NCBI GenBank assembly: GCA_022616535.1 | Contig: JAKEEM010000069.1 | Location: 1 to 64,000 of the forward strand | Origin: Chlorobiota bacterium | Lineage (GTDB): Bacteria > Bacteroidota > Ignavibacteria > Tepidaquicellales > OLB5 | Direction of reading: 5' to 3' | Length of the DNA: 64,000 nucleotides | Shown here: positions 1 through 8,908 of the stretch, in pieces | Numbering within the stretch: the first letter of the stretch is position 1 | Layout of the letters: each line of letters begins with the position of its first letter | Position numbers and translations under genes: made by a program | The notes under the pieces: model-generated | The model's database searches: none | What the model was told of the DNA's origin: nothing | What the model saw: the letters and a program-made list of their open reading frames with translations, nothing else

Positions 1-846
1 ATATATAACAGCAAAAATTAGCAATAAGTTCATAAAAATCAAATTCATAAAAAGATAATACTCAAACTTATCTATAATTGCGGTGATACAGATTAAAAAA
101 ATATGTGTGCCGATTGAAAGTGAACTCGCCAATGTTAAGAAAGGTTTATTCTGATACCAGCATTTATCTAATTTTGAATTTTGAATTTTGAATTTTGAAT
201 TCAACTTGCTGTATAATGCTCCATCCAATTTCTTGACCAAAATATCCTGCCATCCGTATATTATCATAAAAACTCTTTGCAAAAATAAAGTCCATTTGTC
301 CTGAGTTTTCAAATCTTCTTTAGTTATTGATTCAATAACTCTGTTAACGGTTTGTTTTCCCGAATGCTTGATAAACGAAACCTGATAGTAGATAAAAAAT
401 GAACACTGAAGCATCGAAAACACCATTGCTAGAAATCCGATGACAAATACAAAATCATTTTTGTATTCTAATGTAAGTTTGTAAGTGATTGCGGAATATA
501 TTGTTAGAGTAACAACAAAGTCCGCAAGTGAATCGTAAAATCTTCCGCGTCTTGAATCAAGTCCCTTTACCCTTGCAAGCGAGCCGTCGACTTTATCCAA
601 GACATTTTTGTAAAATAAAAGAACTGCTCCGATTATTACGATTATTTTATTTTCCTGTATAATCAAATAGGAAGCCGTTATGCCGAAAATCATAGAGATA
701 AAAATTACCTGGTGCGGGGTTATTGAAGTGCGAAAAAGAATTTTAGTAATTTGCGTTGAGGTTACAAAAAGGAATGACTGGAGATTTAGAAAATCATTTT
801 CCGAATTGGTCTTAGATGCTTTTTCATATGAATATTCTTTTTCCAA
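1..846 (-). CDS. CDP-alcohol phosphatidyltransferase family protein (C-terminus off the left edge; start codon uncertain, TTG assumed)
   Basis: Reverse-strand translation contains ...LLFYKNVLDKVDGSLARVKGLDSRRGRFYDSLADFVV..., the DG-x2-AR-x8-G-x3-D-x3-D CDP-alcohol phosphotransferase signature. ORF is open to position 1 and absent from the supplied ORF track. Confidence 0.8.
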   Translation of the reverse strand, partial: MEKEYSYEKASKTNSENDFLNLQSFLFVTSTQITKILFRTSITPHQVIFISMIFGITASYLIIQENKIIVIIGAVLLFYKNVLDKVDGSLARVKGLDSRRGRFYDSLADFVVTLTIYSAITYKLTLEYKNDFVFVIGFLAMVFSMLQCSFFIYYQVSFIKHSGKQTVNRVIESITKEDLKTQDKWTLFLQRVFMIIYGWQDILVKKLDGALYSKLNSKFKIQNSKLDKCWYQNKPFLTLASSLSIGTHIFLICITAIIDKFEYYLFMNLIFMNLLLIFAVIY

Positions 847-900
847 ATTGCAGGGGGTACTAATTGATAATTGATAATTTTTAATTGATAACTGATTTAG

Positions 901-972
901 TACTCCCGGAAGGATTCGAACCCTCACCATCAGGACCGGAACCTGACGTGCTATCCGTTACACCACGGGAGC
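901..972 (-). tRNA. tRNA-Arg(CCG)
   Basis: Reverse complement GCTCCCGTGGTGTAACGGATAGCACGTCAGGTTCCGGTCCTGATGGTGAGGGTTCGAATCCTTCCGGGAGTA folds as a cloverleaf. Anticodon loop TTCCGGT, T-loop GGTTCGAATCC. Confidence 0.93.
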
Positions 973-1178
973 AATTTGAATGCCTGCAAATTTAACTCTT
1001 TGTTTATATAAATTATATGAGTAATAAAATCAACCATGTCATTGTGATTTTAGCTAAATTTGCCAATTCCTGTTAAGACTAATGGTATCACGTTAGTCTT
1101 TTATAAACATTGCCTATTGCAAAATTAAACATTTATTGATATTTTAGCAGGTTTTTAAATAAATTTTTAATTAACTAC

Positions 1179-3344
1179 ATGATGAAGAAAAATTTCTTAA
1201 TTGTTCTTTTTGCTTTTTTATTGTTTGCTTTACCAGTTTTTCCTCAGGGCTTTAATGCAGTTCACACCAAAGATGGAATCCACATAATTGCCGTAGGTGA
1301 AACAGGGTCCTGCTTTATGTCCTTTGACGGGGGTGTAAACTTCGGTTCATACCCTGTTGGCTCGCTGACCCACAATTCTGTTTATGCAATATCAAACAAA
1401 GTATTCATAGCATCAAATAACGGCTCTGTTTCCTATTCAACCGATAACGGCGTAAACTGGAATACTTCAAGCGCTGGCTCAAACAATCTAAACGGCATTT
1501 ATTTTATTGATGTGAATAACGGCTGGGTTGTGGGCAACGGGGGAGTTATTTACAAAACCGTTAACGGAGGCGTTAACTGGACAGCACAGTCCTCGGGTGT
1601 TGCAAATAACTTAAGAGCGGTAAAATTCACTTCATCATCTAACGGAGTTGCCTCGGGCGACGGCGGGAAAGTTCTCTACACTGTAAACGGCGGCTCGACG
1701 TGGCAGCAGTATTCGACTCCTACTACCAAAAATCTGCTTTCAATTGACCAGAAGGTAAATACAATAATAGCCGCCGGCGAGGATGGGTTTATAATAAAGT
1801 ATAACGGTTCAATATGGTCATTAATCGATTACAAGATAACAACGAAATCCGAAGTCCGCGGCGTAAGCATGATAGACGCAAATACTTTTTATACCTGCGG
1901 CGGCGGAGGATTTGTTAATAAGACTGTCGACGGCGGAGTAACAAGAACTTACCAGATTAACCCGATGATGGGGTATCTGAAAGCAATTTATTTCCACGAT
2001 GCTAATAACGGCTGGGCTGTTGCTTCCAATAACAAGGCTATAATAAGAACAAACAACGGCGGTTCATCATGGCAGCTCCAAACCCAAGTTACGGTAAGCT
2101 ACAGCTGGAGCCAGAAACAATCGGCTTCAGGAAATATAGGCAATCCCTTCTGCCTCCATCCTAAAAATAAAAACGGCATGTTTATTCTTGCCGGCAGTAC
2201 CTTATACAGAAGTTTGGACAGGGGCGAAACATGGACAACTTTATCCAGCGGTATACCGGGAAGCATATGCCATTCATTCTTTGTTAATGCTTTAGATACG
2301 AACTTAATGATAGCTGCAAAGGGTTCAGGCGGAGGCAGAGTTATAGGCAGCACAAACTATGGACAGACCTGGTATGATATACTTAATCCGATTAATCTCA
2401 CGTCTTACGGAATGCCTTTGGAAGTTGACCCCAATAATCCAAACACGGTTTATTTAGCTCCTGATAATGCCCCGCTAAGAGTATCAACCAACTGGGGTGC
2501 TAACTGGACAATTTTAAGCGGCGGTGAACCCGGAGGAATATTCAGAAGTCCCTGCGATGTTGTTATTCAGTTTGAAAATCCAAACTTAATTATCGTTGGG
2601 GACGGAACAACCGGCTCCGGAAGCGGCAAGGTTTGGCGCTCATCAAACGGAGGATTAAACTGGACTTTGATAAACACAGTTTCCGGTTCGGAAATTCCAA
2701 TGATAGCAAATACTTCGCTTGACCTGAATTTATTTTATCATTCAACATGGAGCTCGGGAAGCTTTTGGAAAAGCACTGATATGGGTGTCGGATTCAGTAA
2801 CTTGAGTCAAAGCGGAAGCCTTTGGGCTACTGATATTGCAAAGGATGACCCCAATACTGTTGCATACAACCCATACTCAGGCAGTTCTAGCTATCATTCA
2901 ACAAATGCGGGGGTTTCATTTACACAGTCAAATATCGGAAGTTCACCTGCTGCCGGAGCATTATTTTACGATAAGGCGACATTATTATTTCAGCAGGGCG
3001 GAGGTGTTTATAAATTAAATATAACATATACTGTAACTCCTGTTACCGGCAACCAGCAGATTTCAAGCGAGATTCCAAAGTCATTTGCTTTGGGGCAGAA
3101 TTATCCGAACCCGTTTAATCCGGTAACTTTGATTAAATACGATGTTGCCAAAACTTCCGATATATCGATACAGGTTTACGGTGTATTGGGAAATGAAGTA
3201 GCAACCATTGTAAACGAAAATCTTGCACCCGGAAAATATTCTGCTGACTTCAACGCTTCAAATTTAGCTACCGGCGTTTATTTCTACTCTCTAATCGTTG
3301 ACGGAGCAAAAGTCGTTACCCGGAAAATGGTTTTGGTAAAATGA
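1179..3344 (+). CDS. Secreted YCF48/BNR-repeat protein with T9SS type A sorting domain
   Basis: Signal peptide; repeated 'NNGWxVGxxGxIxxTxNGGxxW' blades; C-terminal NYPNPFNPVTLIKYDVAK...GVYFYSLIVDGAKVVTRKMVLVK. Confidence 0.88.
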   Translation: MMKKNFLIVLFAFLLFALPVFPQGFNAVHTKDGIHIIAVGETGSCFMSFDGGVNFGSYPVGSLTHNSVYAISNKVFIASNNGSVSYSTDNGVNWNTSSAGSNNLNGIYFIDVNNGWVVGNGGVIYKTVNGGVNWTAQSSGVANNLRAVKFTSSSNGVASGDGGKVLYTVNGGSTWQQYSTPTTKNLLSIDQKVNTIIAAGEDGFIIKYNGSIWSLIDYKITTKSEVRGVSMIDANTFYTCGGGGFVNKTVDGGVTRTYQINPMMGYLKAIYFHDANNGWAVASNNKAIIRTNNGGSSWQLQTQVTVSYSWSQKQSASGNIGNPFCLHPKNKNGMFILAGSTLYRSLDRGETWTTLSSGIPGSICHSFFVNALDTNLMIAAKGSGGGRVIGSTNYGQTWYDILNPINLTSYGMPLEVDPNNPNTVYLAPDNAPLRVSTNWGANWTILSGGEPGGIFRSPCDVVIQFENPNLIIVGDGTTGSGSGKVWRSSNGGLNWTLINTVSGSEIPMIANTSLDLNLFYHSTWSSGSFWKSTDMGVGFSNLSQSGSLWATDIAKDDPNTVAYNPYSGSSSYHSTNAGVSFTQSNIGSSPAAGALFYDKATLLFQQGGGVYKLNITYTVTPVTGNQQISSEIPKSFALGQNYPNPFNPVTLIKYDVAKTSDISIQVYGVLGNEVATIVNENLAPGKYSADFNASNLATGVYFYSLIVDGAKVVTRKMVLVK

Positions 3345-3450
3345 CGAGAATCATTTTTGCCTGCAGCATGCAGAAAGCCCACATCATGATGGTTGGCAAA
3401 ATAAAAACAGAATTTTTAGTATCCAATTAATTCAAAGACTTTATTTAACA

Positions 3451-3565
3451 TAACCCCGACTTTTAAGTCGGGGTTATGGTGGAGCGAAATCGGGCTTTAG
3501 CCCAGATGTTATTGGCTAAAGCCATTTTTTGTTTGAGATAATCCCCACGGCTTAAAGGTCGTGGT
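3451..3565. repeat. REP/MITE-like palindromic cluster
   Basis: TAACCCCGACTT-TT-AAGTCGGGGTTA (3451-3476); GGCTTTAGCC (3493-3502) with GGCTAAAGCC (3514-3523); imperfect CCACGGCTTAAAGGTCGTGG just downstream. Confidence 0.7.
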
Positions 3566-3589
3566 TAATGCAAAAAAATTATTAATCTT

Positions 3590-4414
3590 ATGAAACTCAA
3601 CGTTACTAAAATATTTCTTTCTGCATTTGTTATCTTTGCTGTTTCACTGTTTGCAATTTCGGTTTTTTCATTCCCATACGGATATGTAGGAACTACTAAA
3701 AAAAACGGGGGAGACCTGGGTTGTGTGTGCCATGGGGAGCATGTTCCCTCGCCGGAGATTTCGGTTTTTTTTACAGGTCCTGACAGTGTTGCTGCGGGGC
3801 AAACTGCTACTTTTACAATCAAAGTTGCGCACGGACCCGCTGTCACAGGCGGTTTTAATGTTGCTTCGCATATCGGAACCCTTGATACTATCCAGGGTAT
3901 GGGCACAAGAAAGGACTCACCAAGCGGTGAGCTGACCCACTCAGTTCCTAAAGCTTTTGTTAATGATACAGTCATCTGGTCGTTTACTTATAAAGCGCCG
4001 AATACGCCCCAAATGGATACCTTATTTGCCACAGGAAACAGTACAAACAATGATAATACATCAGACAGTGATAAATATAATTTCAGCTTAAACCGCCTGG
4101 TCAGAGTATATAACCCCATCGGAATAATTAATCTAAGCTCTGTTGCAAACGGCTTCTCTCTGTCTCAGAATTATCCCAATCCGTTCAATCCCGAAACTCA
4201 AATTAACTTTACGGTTGGCAAACTATCGGATGTAACAATTAGAGTTTATGATATTCTTGGCAATGAAGCTGCCGTAATTGTGAATGAAAAGCTGAAGCAG
4301 GGAAAGTACAGCTCTGATTTCAATGCTTCGGGGCTTTCGAGCGGGGTATATTTCTATTCGCTGTTTGCAAACGGCGAGCGGCTCTATACAAAGAAAATGC
4401 TTCTGGTTAAATGA
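3590..4414 (+). CDS. Choice-of-anchor V-like domain protein with T9SS sorting domain
   Basis: Signal peptide, GGDLGCVCHGEHVPSPEISVFF... domain, C-terminal NYPNPFNPETQINFTVGKL...KKMLLVK. Confidence 0.75.
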   Translation: MKLNVTKIFLSAFVIFAVSLFAISVFSFPYGYVGTTKKNGGDLGCVCHGEHVPSPEISVFFTGPDSVAAGQTATFTIKVAHGPAVTGGFNVASHIGTLDTIQGMGTRKDSPSGELTHSVPKAFVNDTVIWSFTYKAPNTPQMDTLFATGNSTNNDNTSDSDKYNFSLNRLVRVYNPIGIINLSSVANGFSLSQNYPNPFNPETQINFTVGKLSDVTIRVYDILGNEAAVIVNEKLKQGKYSSDFNASGLSSGVYFYSLFANGERLYTKKMLLVK

Positions 4415-4564
4415 TATGAAATTTAACTATTTGCAATCTGCTATAACCGATTTCGTTAGATTTTTTACTAGTCTAAAATCCTTGCATATAAAGACATTTG
4501 CTTTTATATTTAACGTTAACTTCAATCGTTAAATTCATTTTCAATAAATTAATAAAAATTTCAA

Positions 4565-6595
4565 ATGAAAAACTTTTTAAAAATTTTGTTCCTCTCGTTT
4601 TTTGCAGCGGCAGGAATAATGCTCTTCCAGGCGCAGGACTATAACGGGTATAATTTTGAAGATGATAACAACCCGCTGAGAGACAAGCCTACAAGAGAAG
4701 CATTCTTGCACTACCATGCAATGCAGGACGATGGGAATCAGGATGTAATTACCGATGCGCTGGGATTTGATAACTATGATATAAGCATTGATTTCGCAGA
4801 ACAGCATTTGACTTCAAATCCAAATAACCCGTTGTGGCTCTTTTTTGGAGTCAACGGCTCGCCTCAAAATGCATGGAATTCAACTAACGCGGGATTAAAC
4901 TGGCAATTGGTTCAGCCCAGCTACCCGGGAGGTACGTGCTGCGACCCGTGGTCTGCTTATCTCGGCAACGGCACACTGGTTTACGGTTCAGGAGTTTCCG
5001 GACAGTATGTTTACCGCTCAACAAATAACGGTAATACCTGGACATCACCAGTTCTTTCTGTTAGCGGTGTTGATAGAAATACCTTAGCCGGTGATGAAAC
5101 AGGAACGGGACCATTTGCTAACTATGTTTACGCGGCAATTACTGGCTCGGGCGGTTCGGGACCATTTGCAAGAAGCACTGACATAGCGGCAACATGGACA
5201 ACTACATATTCTTCTTCTAATAATATCCCAGGCGTTATGATTGCAGTTGGACCAAACGGTTCAACAAACGGCGGCTGCGTAATTTATGTTACAAATACCG
5301 GTTCCACTGCAAGTGTAAATTACACATTTCACCGCTCAACAAATGGCGGTGCGTCGGGTTCATTTCAGGTTATGTCTGCATTAAATGTTGCAGGATACGT
5401 AGGCACGCTTAATTCTGTTAACAGATTAGTTATCAATAACGCAAGAACCCGTCCTTATCCGATGATAGCAATGGATAACAGTAACGGTCCTTTCAGAGGA
5501 AGGTTATATTTGGTATATGCTTCAAACGACCCGCCGGGAAATGGTAACAAGCCTGATATAAAACTTCAATGGTCTTCAGACCAGGGCGCAACGTGGTCAG
5601 CTTGGGTAAGGGTAAACGATAATGCAAATCCGACATTAAGCGACCAGTGGTTCCCTGCAATATGGTGCGAAAGAACGACAGGCAAGCTTTATATAAAATG
5701 GTATGATACCAGAGAAAATCCTGCATCTTATACAACAGGCGTGTGGGGTACTTATTCCACAAATGGCGGTGTATCTTTTGCTACTAATCAGAGAATTTCA
5801 AATGCATCATGGACATACCCATGTCCTGCTTGCGGTGCAAACCAGAATTGTTACAGAGGCGACTATGACGGTATGACAGCAAATCCCAAAGTCGGTTTTG
5901 CGGTTTGGTATGACCCGAGGAGCTGTAACTATAATACATTTGGTTCTTACTTCCCCGATTTTGCTATGAGAGTGCTGCCTGCAAGCGTTGGGGCTTTAGG
6001 GACAAATGACAGCGCATTTGTGCGTGTAAGCGTTCCCGCAGTTAAGCTTTACAGCGATACCGCAGTGTTTTCGGCTACGGTTTTAAATCCGCCCGGAACG
6101 GGAACAATAACTTTGACTTTTCTTAACAAGACAACGCCTGCAACTCAAAATATTTTAACTACATTCCCCGATTCGCTGAGACTTAGAATGAGAACGGCGG
6201 GCGGAGTTCCAAACGGGCTGTATAACATCAGGGTTCAGGGCAACGGTCCCAACGGAACACCCGTTCACGTAAGACAATTTGTATTGAACGTTGGATTTGT
6301 TGGCTTGCATAATAACAACAGCGAGGTTCCCGAGAAGTTTTACCTGTATCAGAACTATCCCAATCCCTTTAACCCTGTTACAAACATTAAGTTCGATATG
6401 CCGAAGCAGGGTTTGGTTAAGCTGAGAGTATATGACATCACTGGTAAAGAAATATCTACGCTTGTTAACAGCAATTTGAATGCGGGAAGCTATAATTATG
6501 ATTTCGATGCTTCCAATTTGTCAAGCGGGGTATATTTTTACAAGCTCGAAACACCTGATTTTACAAGCATAAGAAAGATGATACTGATTAAATAA
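4565..6595 (+). CDS. Sialidase/BNR-like exo-repeat protein with T9SS sorting domain
   Basis: Repeated RSTNNGNTW / STNGG motifs; C-terminal NYPNPFNPVTNIKFDMPKQGLVKLRVYDITG...MILIK. Paralogue of the 6728-8785 gene. Confidence 0.85.
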   Translation: MKNFLKILFLSFFAAAGIMLFQAQDYNGYNFEDDNNPLRDKPTREAFLHYHAMQDDGNQDVITDALGFDNYDISIDFAEQHLTSNPNNPLWLFFGVNGSPQNAWNSTNAGLNWQLVQPSYPGGTCCDPWSAYLGNGTLVYGSGVSGQYVYRSTNNGNTWTSPVLSVSGVDRNTLAGDETGTGPFANYVYAAITGSGGSGPFARSTDIAATWTTTYSSSNNIPGVMIAVGPNGSTNGGCVIYVTNTGSTASVNYTFHRSTNGGASGSFQVMSALNVAGYVGTLNSVNRLVINNARTRPYPMIAMDNSNGPFRGRLYLVYASNDPPGNGNKPDIKLQWSSDQGATWSAWVRVNDNANPTLSDQWFPAIWCERTTGKLYIKWYDTRENPASYTTGVWGTYSTNGGVSFATNQRISNASWTYPCPACGANQNCYRGDYDGMTANPKVGFAVWYDPRSCNYNTFGSYFPDFAMRVLPASVGALGTNDSAFVRVSVPAVKLYSDTAVFSATVLNPPGTGTITLTFLNKTTPATQNILTTFPDSLRLRMRTAGGVPNGLYNIRVQGNGPNGTPVHVRQFVLNVGFVGLHNNNSEVPEKFYLYQNYPNPFNPVTNIKFDMPKQGLVKLRVYDITGKEISTLVNSNLNAGSYNYDFDASNLSSGVYFYKLETPDFTSIRKMILIK

Positions 6596-6612
6596 AAATT
6601 TAGTTTTTCCGT

Positions 6613-6659
6613 AAAAAGCCGGTTGGCCCGAATACTCGGCGGTCAATCGGCTTTTTTTA
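6613..6659 (+). terminator. Rho-independent terminator
   Basis: AAAGCCGGTTG ... TCAATCGGCTTTTTTTATTTTT directly after the 4565-6595 CDS. Confidence 0.75.
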
Positions 6660-6727
6660 TTTTTCAATTATTGCTATATTTAATGTTAATAATCAATTAA
6701 TTTTTTAATAAATCAATATATTATAAT

Positions 6728-8785
6728 ATGAAAAATTTTACTAAATTATTTTTATTAATTACAGGAATTGTTTGCGGTGTTCTTTTATTTCAGGGTCAGG
6801 ATGCTACTCAAACCAACCCTGATTGGGACAGCCCTATACTGGATAGAATACCGCTGAATCTCGTTTATGGCCATTCATTTGTCCCATCTGGCACGGAAAC
6901 GGATTTGCCTCCGGTTACTTCCGCAGATGGCTATGACAATTATAATATGGGATTTACAGCGTTTGGCGAGGTGCATATGAGCATGAACCCAAACAACCCC
7001 CTATACTTGTTTGCTGCTTTTAACTCAACAGGCGGAATTGGCACTGTTCCGTTTGTAACTTCAAACGGCGGTCTTACTTGGGGATACGTAAATCCTTCAT
7101 GGGGCGCTACAATGTTCGGCGACCCTGCCGGCGCTTATGACAGCCTGGGGAATTTATACCATGAAAATATGACGGGTACCGGAACCACAATAACGGGAAC
7201 GAGAATAGCGAAATCAACCTCAAGCGGATACAGCTGGGCTTCTGTAGTGCAGGGAAACTCGGGCAATGATAAGAACTGGCTTTGCGCAGACCAAACGGGG
7301 GGACCATACGCGAATTACATCTACAGCACTATGACTAATTTTTCATCATGTAATTTTGCAAGAAGCACCGATAACGGGGCAACGTTTAATATTACAACCG
7401 CACTAACGCCTCATAACTTACCGGGAGCAATGCCTTGCGTTGGTCCGAACGGAAGTATTCAGGGCGGCAGTGTTTATGTTGTTACTAATGCGGGAGGTGC
7501 GTTTTCGCCGATTTACGGTTTCTTCCGCTCAACAGACGGCGGGCAGACATTTACTACGCAGTCAACCCAGGCTTTTGCAAACTGTGTTGGCGATAATGTT
7601 GGAGGAAGACATTCGGTGCATAATATGAGAACCAGGCCCTATCCGTTTATTGCTGCTGATAACAGCTACGGTTCTTACAGGGGAAGACTGTATTTGATAT
7701 ACGCTTCTAATAACCCGGCCGGCTGCGGAAATAAATCCGATATTTTCTGCCGCTACTCTACTGATTTTGGAGTAAGCTGGTCATCGGAAGTTACAGTAAA
7801 CGATGATGCCAATACTCAAAACAATTATCAATGGCACCCTGCAATGTGGTGCGATAAAACAACCGGAAAGCTCCATGTAAGCTGGATGGACACCAGAAAT
7901 ACTCCAACAACCGATAGTGCTGAGATTTACGCTACTTTCTCCACCAATGGCGGCGCTTCTTTTATGCCGAACCAAAAGCTTTCCAATGCGAAAATGAAGA
8001 TTGATTGTTTGACCTGCCCCGGAGGCGGGACGCCGCGTTACCAGGGCGATTACAATTCAGTAGCTTCAAATTCCATTACTGCTATGCACAGCTGGACTGA
8101 TTTCAGGCAGGGTGGTTTTGGCAGCTTTGCCGGCTACATGCCCGATTTTGCGATGAAGACACGGCCGGCGCTTGATACCTTAACAAACTTTGCCGACACT
8201 ACATATTATTGGGTAAGTATTCCTTCGGTGAAATTGTATACCAGCTATGCCAAGTTTACGGCGGCATTCCAAACCCCTCCCGGAGGCGGAACGGTTACAT
8301 TTACATTTTTGAATAAAACTTCAAATACCGTTCAGGATTCGCTTACAAGCTATCCCGATTCACTCAGACTTAGGGTGATTGCTTCTGGAGGCGTAACTAC
8401 CGGTCTGTATGTAATCCAAATCAAGGGTACAGGTCCAAACGGAACGCCCGTGCATCAAAGAGATGTCCAGCTTAGAGTTATTAACCCCATCGGCATAATT
8501 AACTTAAGCAATGAAATACCAAACAGGTTTTACCTGTATCAGAATTTTCCAAATCCGTTTAATCCTAAAACTAACATTAGATTTGACATTGCTAAGTCAG
8601 GTTTGGTTAAGCTGATTGTATACGATATAACCGGCAGACAGGTTGCCGAGCTGATAAATGAGGATTTTGCACCGGGTAAGTATATGTTTGATTACGACGG
8701 CACGAACATTGCAAGCGGTATTTATTTTTACAGACTTGAAACTCCAGGTTTTACTGATATTAAGAAAATGATACTTGTAAAATAA
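6728..8785 (+). CDS. Sialidase/BNR-like exo-repeat protein with T9SS sorting domain (paralogue of preceding gene)
   Basis: Signal peptide, RSTDNGATF / RSTDGGQTF motifs, NFPNPFNPKTNIRFDIAKSGLVKLIVYDITGRQ...MILVK. Confidence 0.86.
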   Translation: MKNFTKLFLLITGIVCGVLLFQGQDATQTNPDWDSPILDRIPLNLVYGHSFVPSGTETDLPPVTSADGYDNYNMGFTAFGEVHMSMNPNNPLYLFAAFNSTGGIGTVPFVTSNGGLTWGYVNPSWGATMFGDPAGAYDSLGNLYHENMTGTGTTITGTRIAKSTSSGYSWASVVQGNSGNDKNWLCADQTGGPYANYIYSTMTNFSSCNFARSTDNGATFNITTALTPHNLPGAMPCVGPNGSIQGGSVYVVTNAGGAFSPIYGFFRSTDGGQTFTTQSTQAFANCVGDNVGGRHSVHNMRTRPYPFIAADNSYGSYRGRLYLIYASNNPAGCGNKSDIFCRYSTDFGVSWSSEVTVNDDANTQNNYQWHPAMWCDKTTGKLHVSWMDTRNTPTTDSAEIYATFSTNGGASFMPNQKLSNAKMKIDCLTCPGGGTPRYQGDYNSVASNSITAMHSWTDFRQGGFGSFAGYMPDFAMKTRPALDTLTNFADTTYYWVSIPSVKLYTSYAKFTAAFQTPPGGGTVTFTFLNKTSNTVQDSLTSYPDSLRLRVIASGGVTTGLYVIQIKGTGPNGTPVHQRDVQLRVINPIGIINLSNEIPNRFYLYQNFPNPFNPKTNIRFDIAKSGLVKLIVYDITGRQVAELINEDFAPGKYMFDYDGTNIASGIYFYRLETPGFTDIKKMILVK

Positions 8786-8808
8786 CACGATTTTATTATT
8801 GCTAGCTT

Positions 8809-8840
8809 AAAAGCCCCGAAAATCGGGGCTTTTTTGTTTT
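8809..8840 (+). terminator. Rho-independent terminator
   Basis: AAAAGCCCCGA-AAA-TCGGGGCTTTTTTG. Confidence 0.85.
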
Positions 8841-8849
8841 TAAATTGAA

Positions 8850-8875
8850 ATCGCTTTACATTGTCTTTATATTTG
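8850..8875 (+). promoter_or_regulatory. Candidate Bacteroidota-type promoter
   Basis: TATATTTG (TAnnTTTG) at 8868-8875, TTG about 21 nt upstream, about 33 nt before the protease ATG. Confidence 0.45.
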
Positions 8876-8908
8876 TATATAAATAAAAAAAATTTATCTT
8901 AAAAAGCC

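Noticed and set aside
680-874. 64-aa plus-strand ORF
   Set aside because: Antisense to the N-terminal part of the CDP-alcohol phosphatidyltransferase frame.
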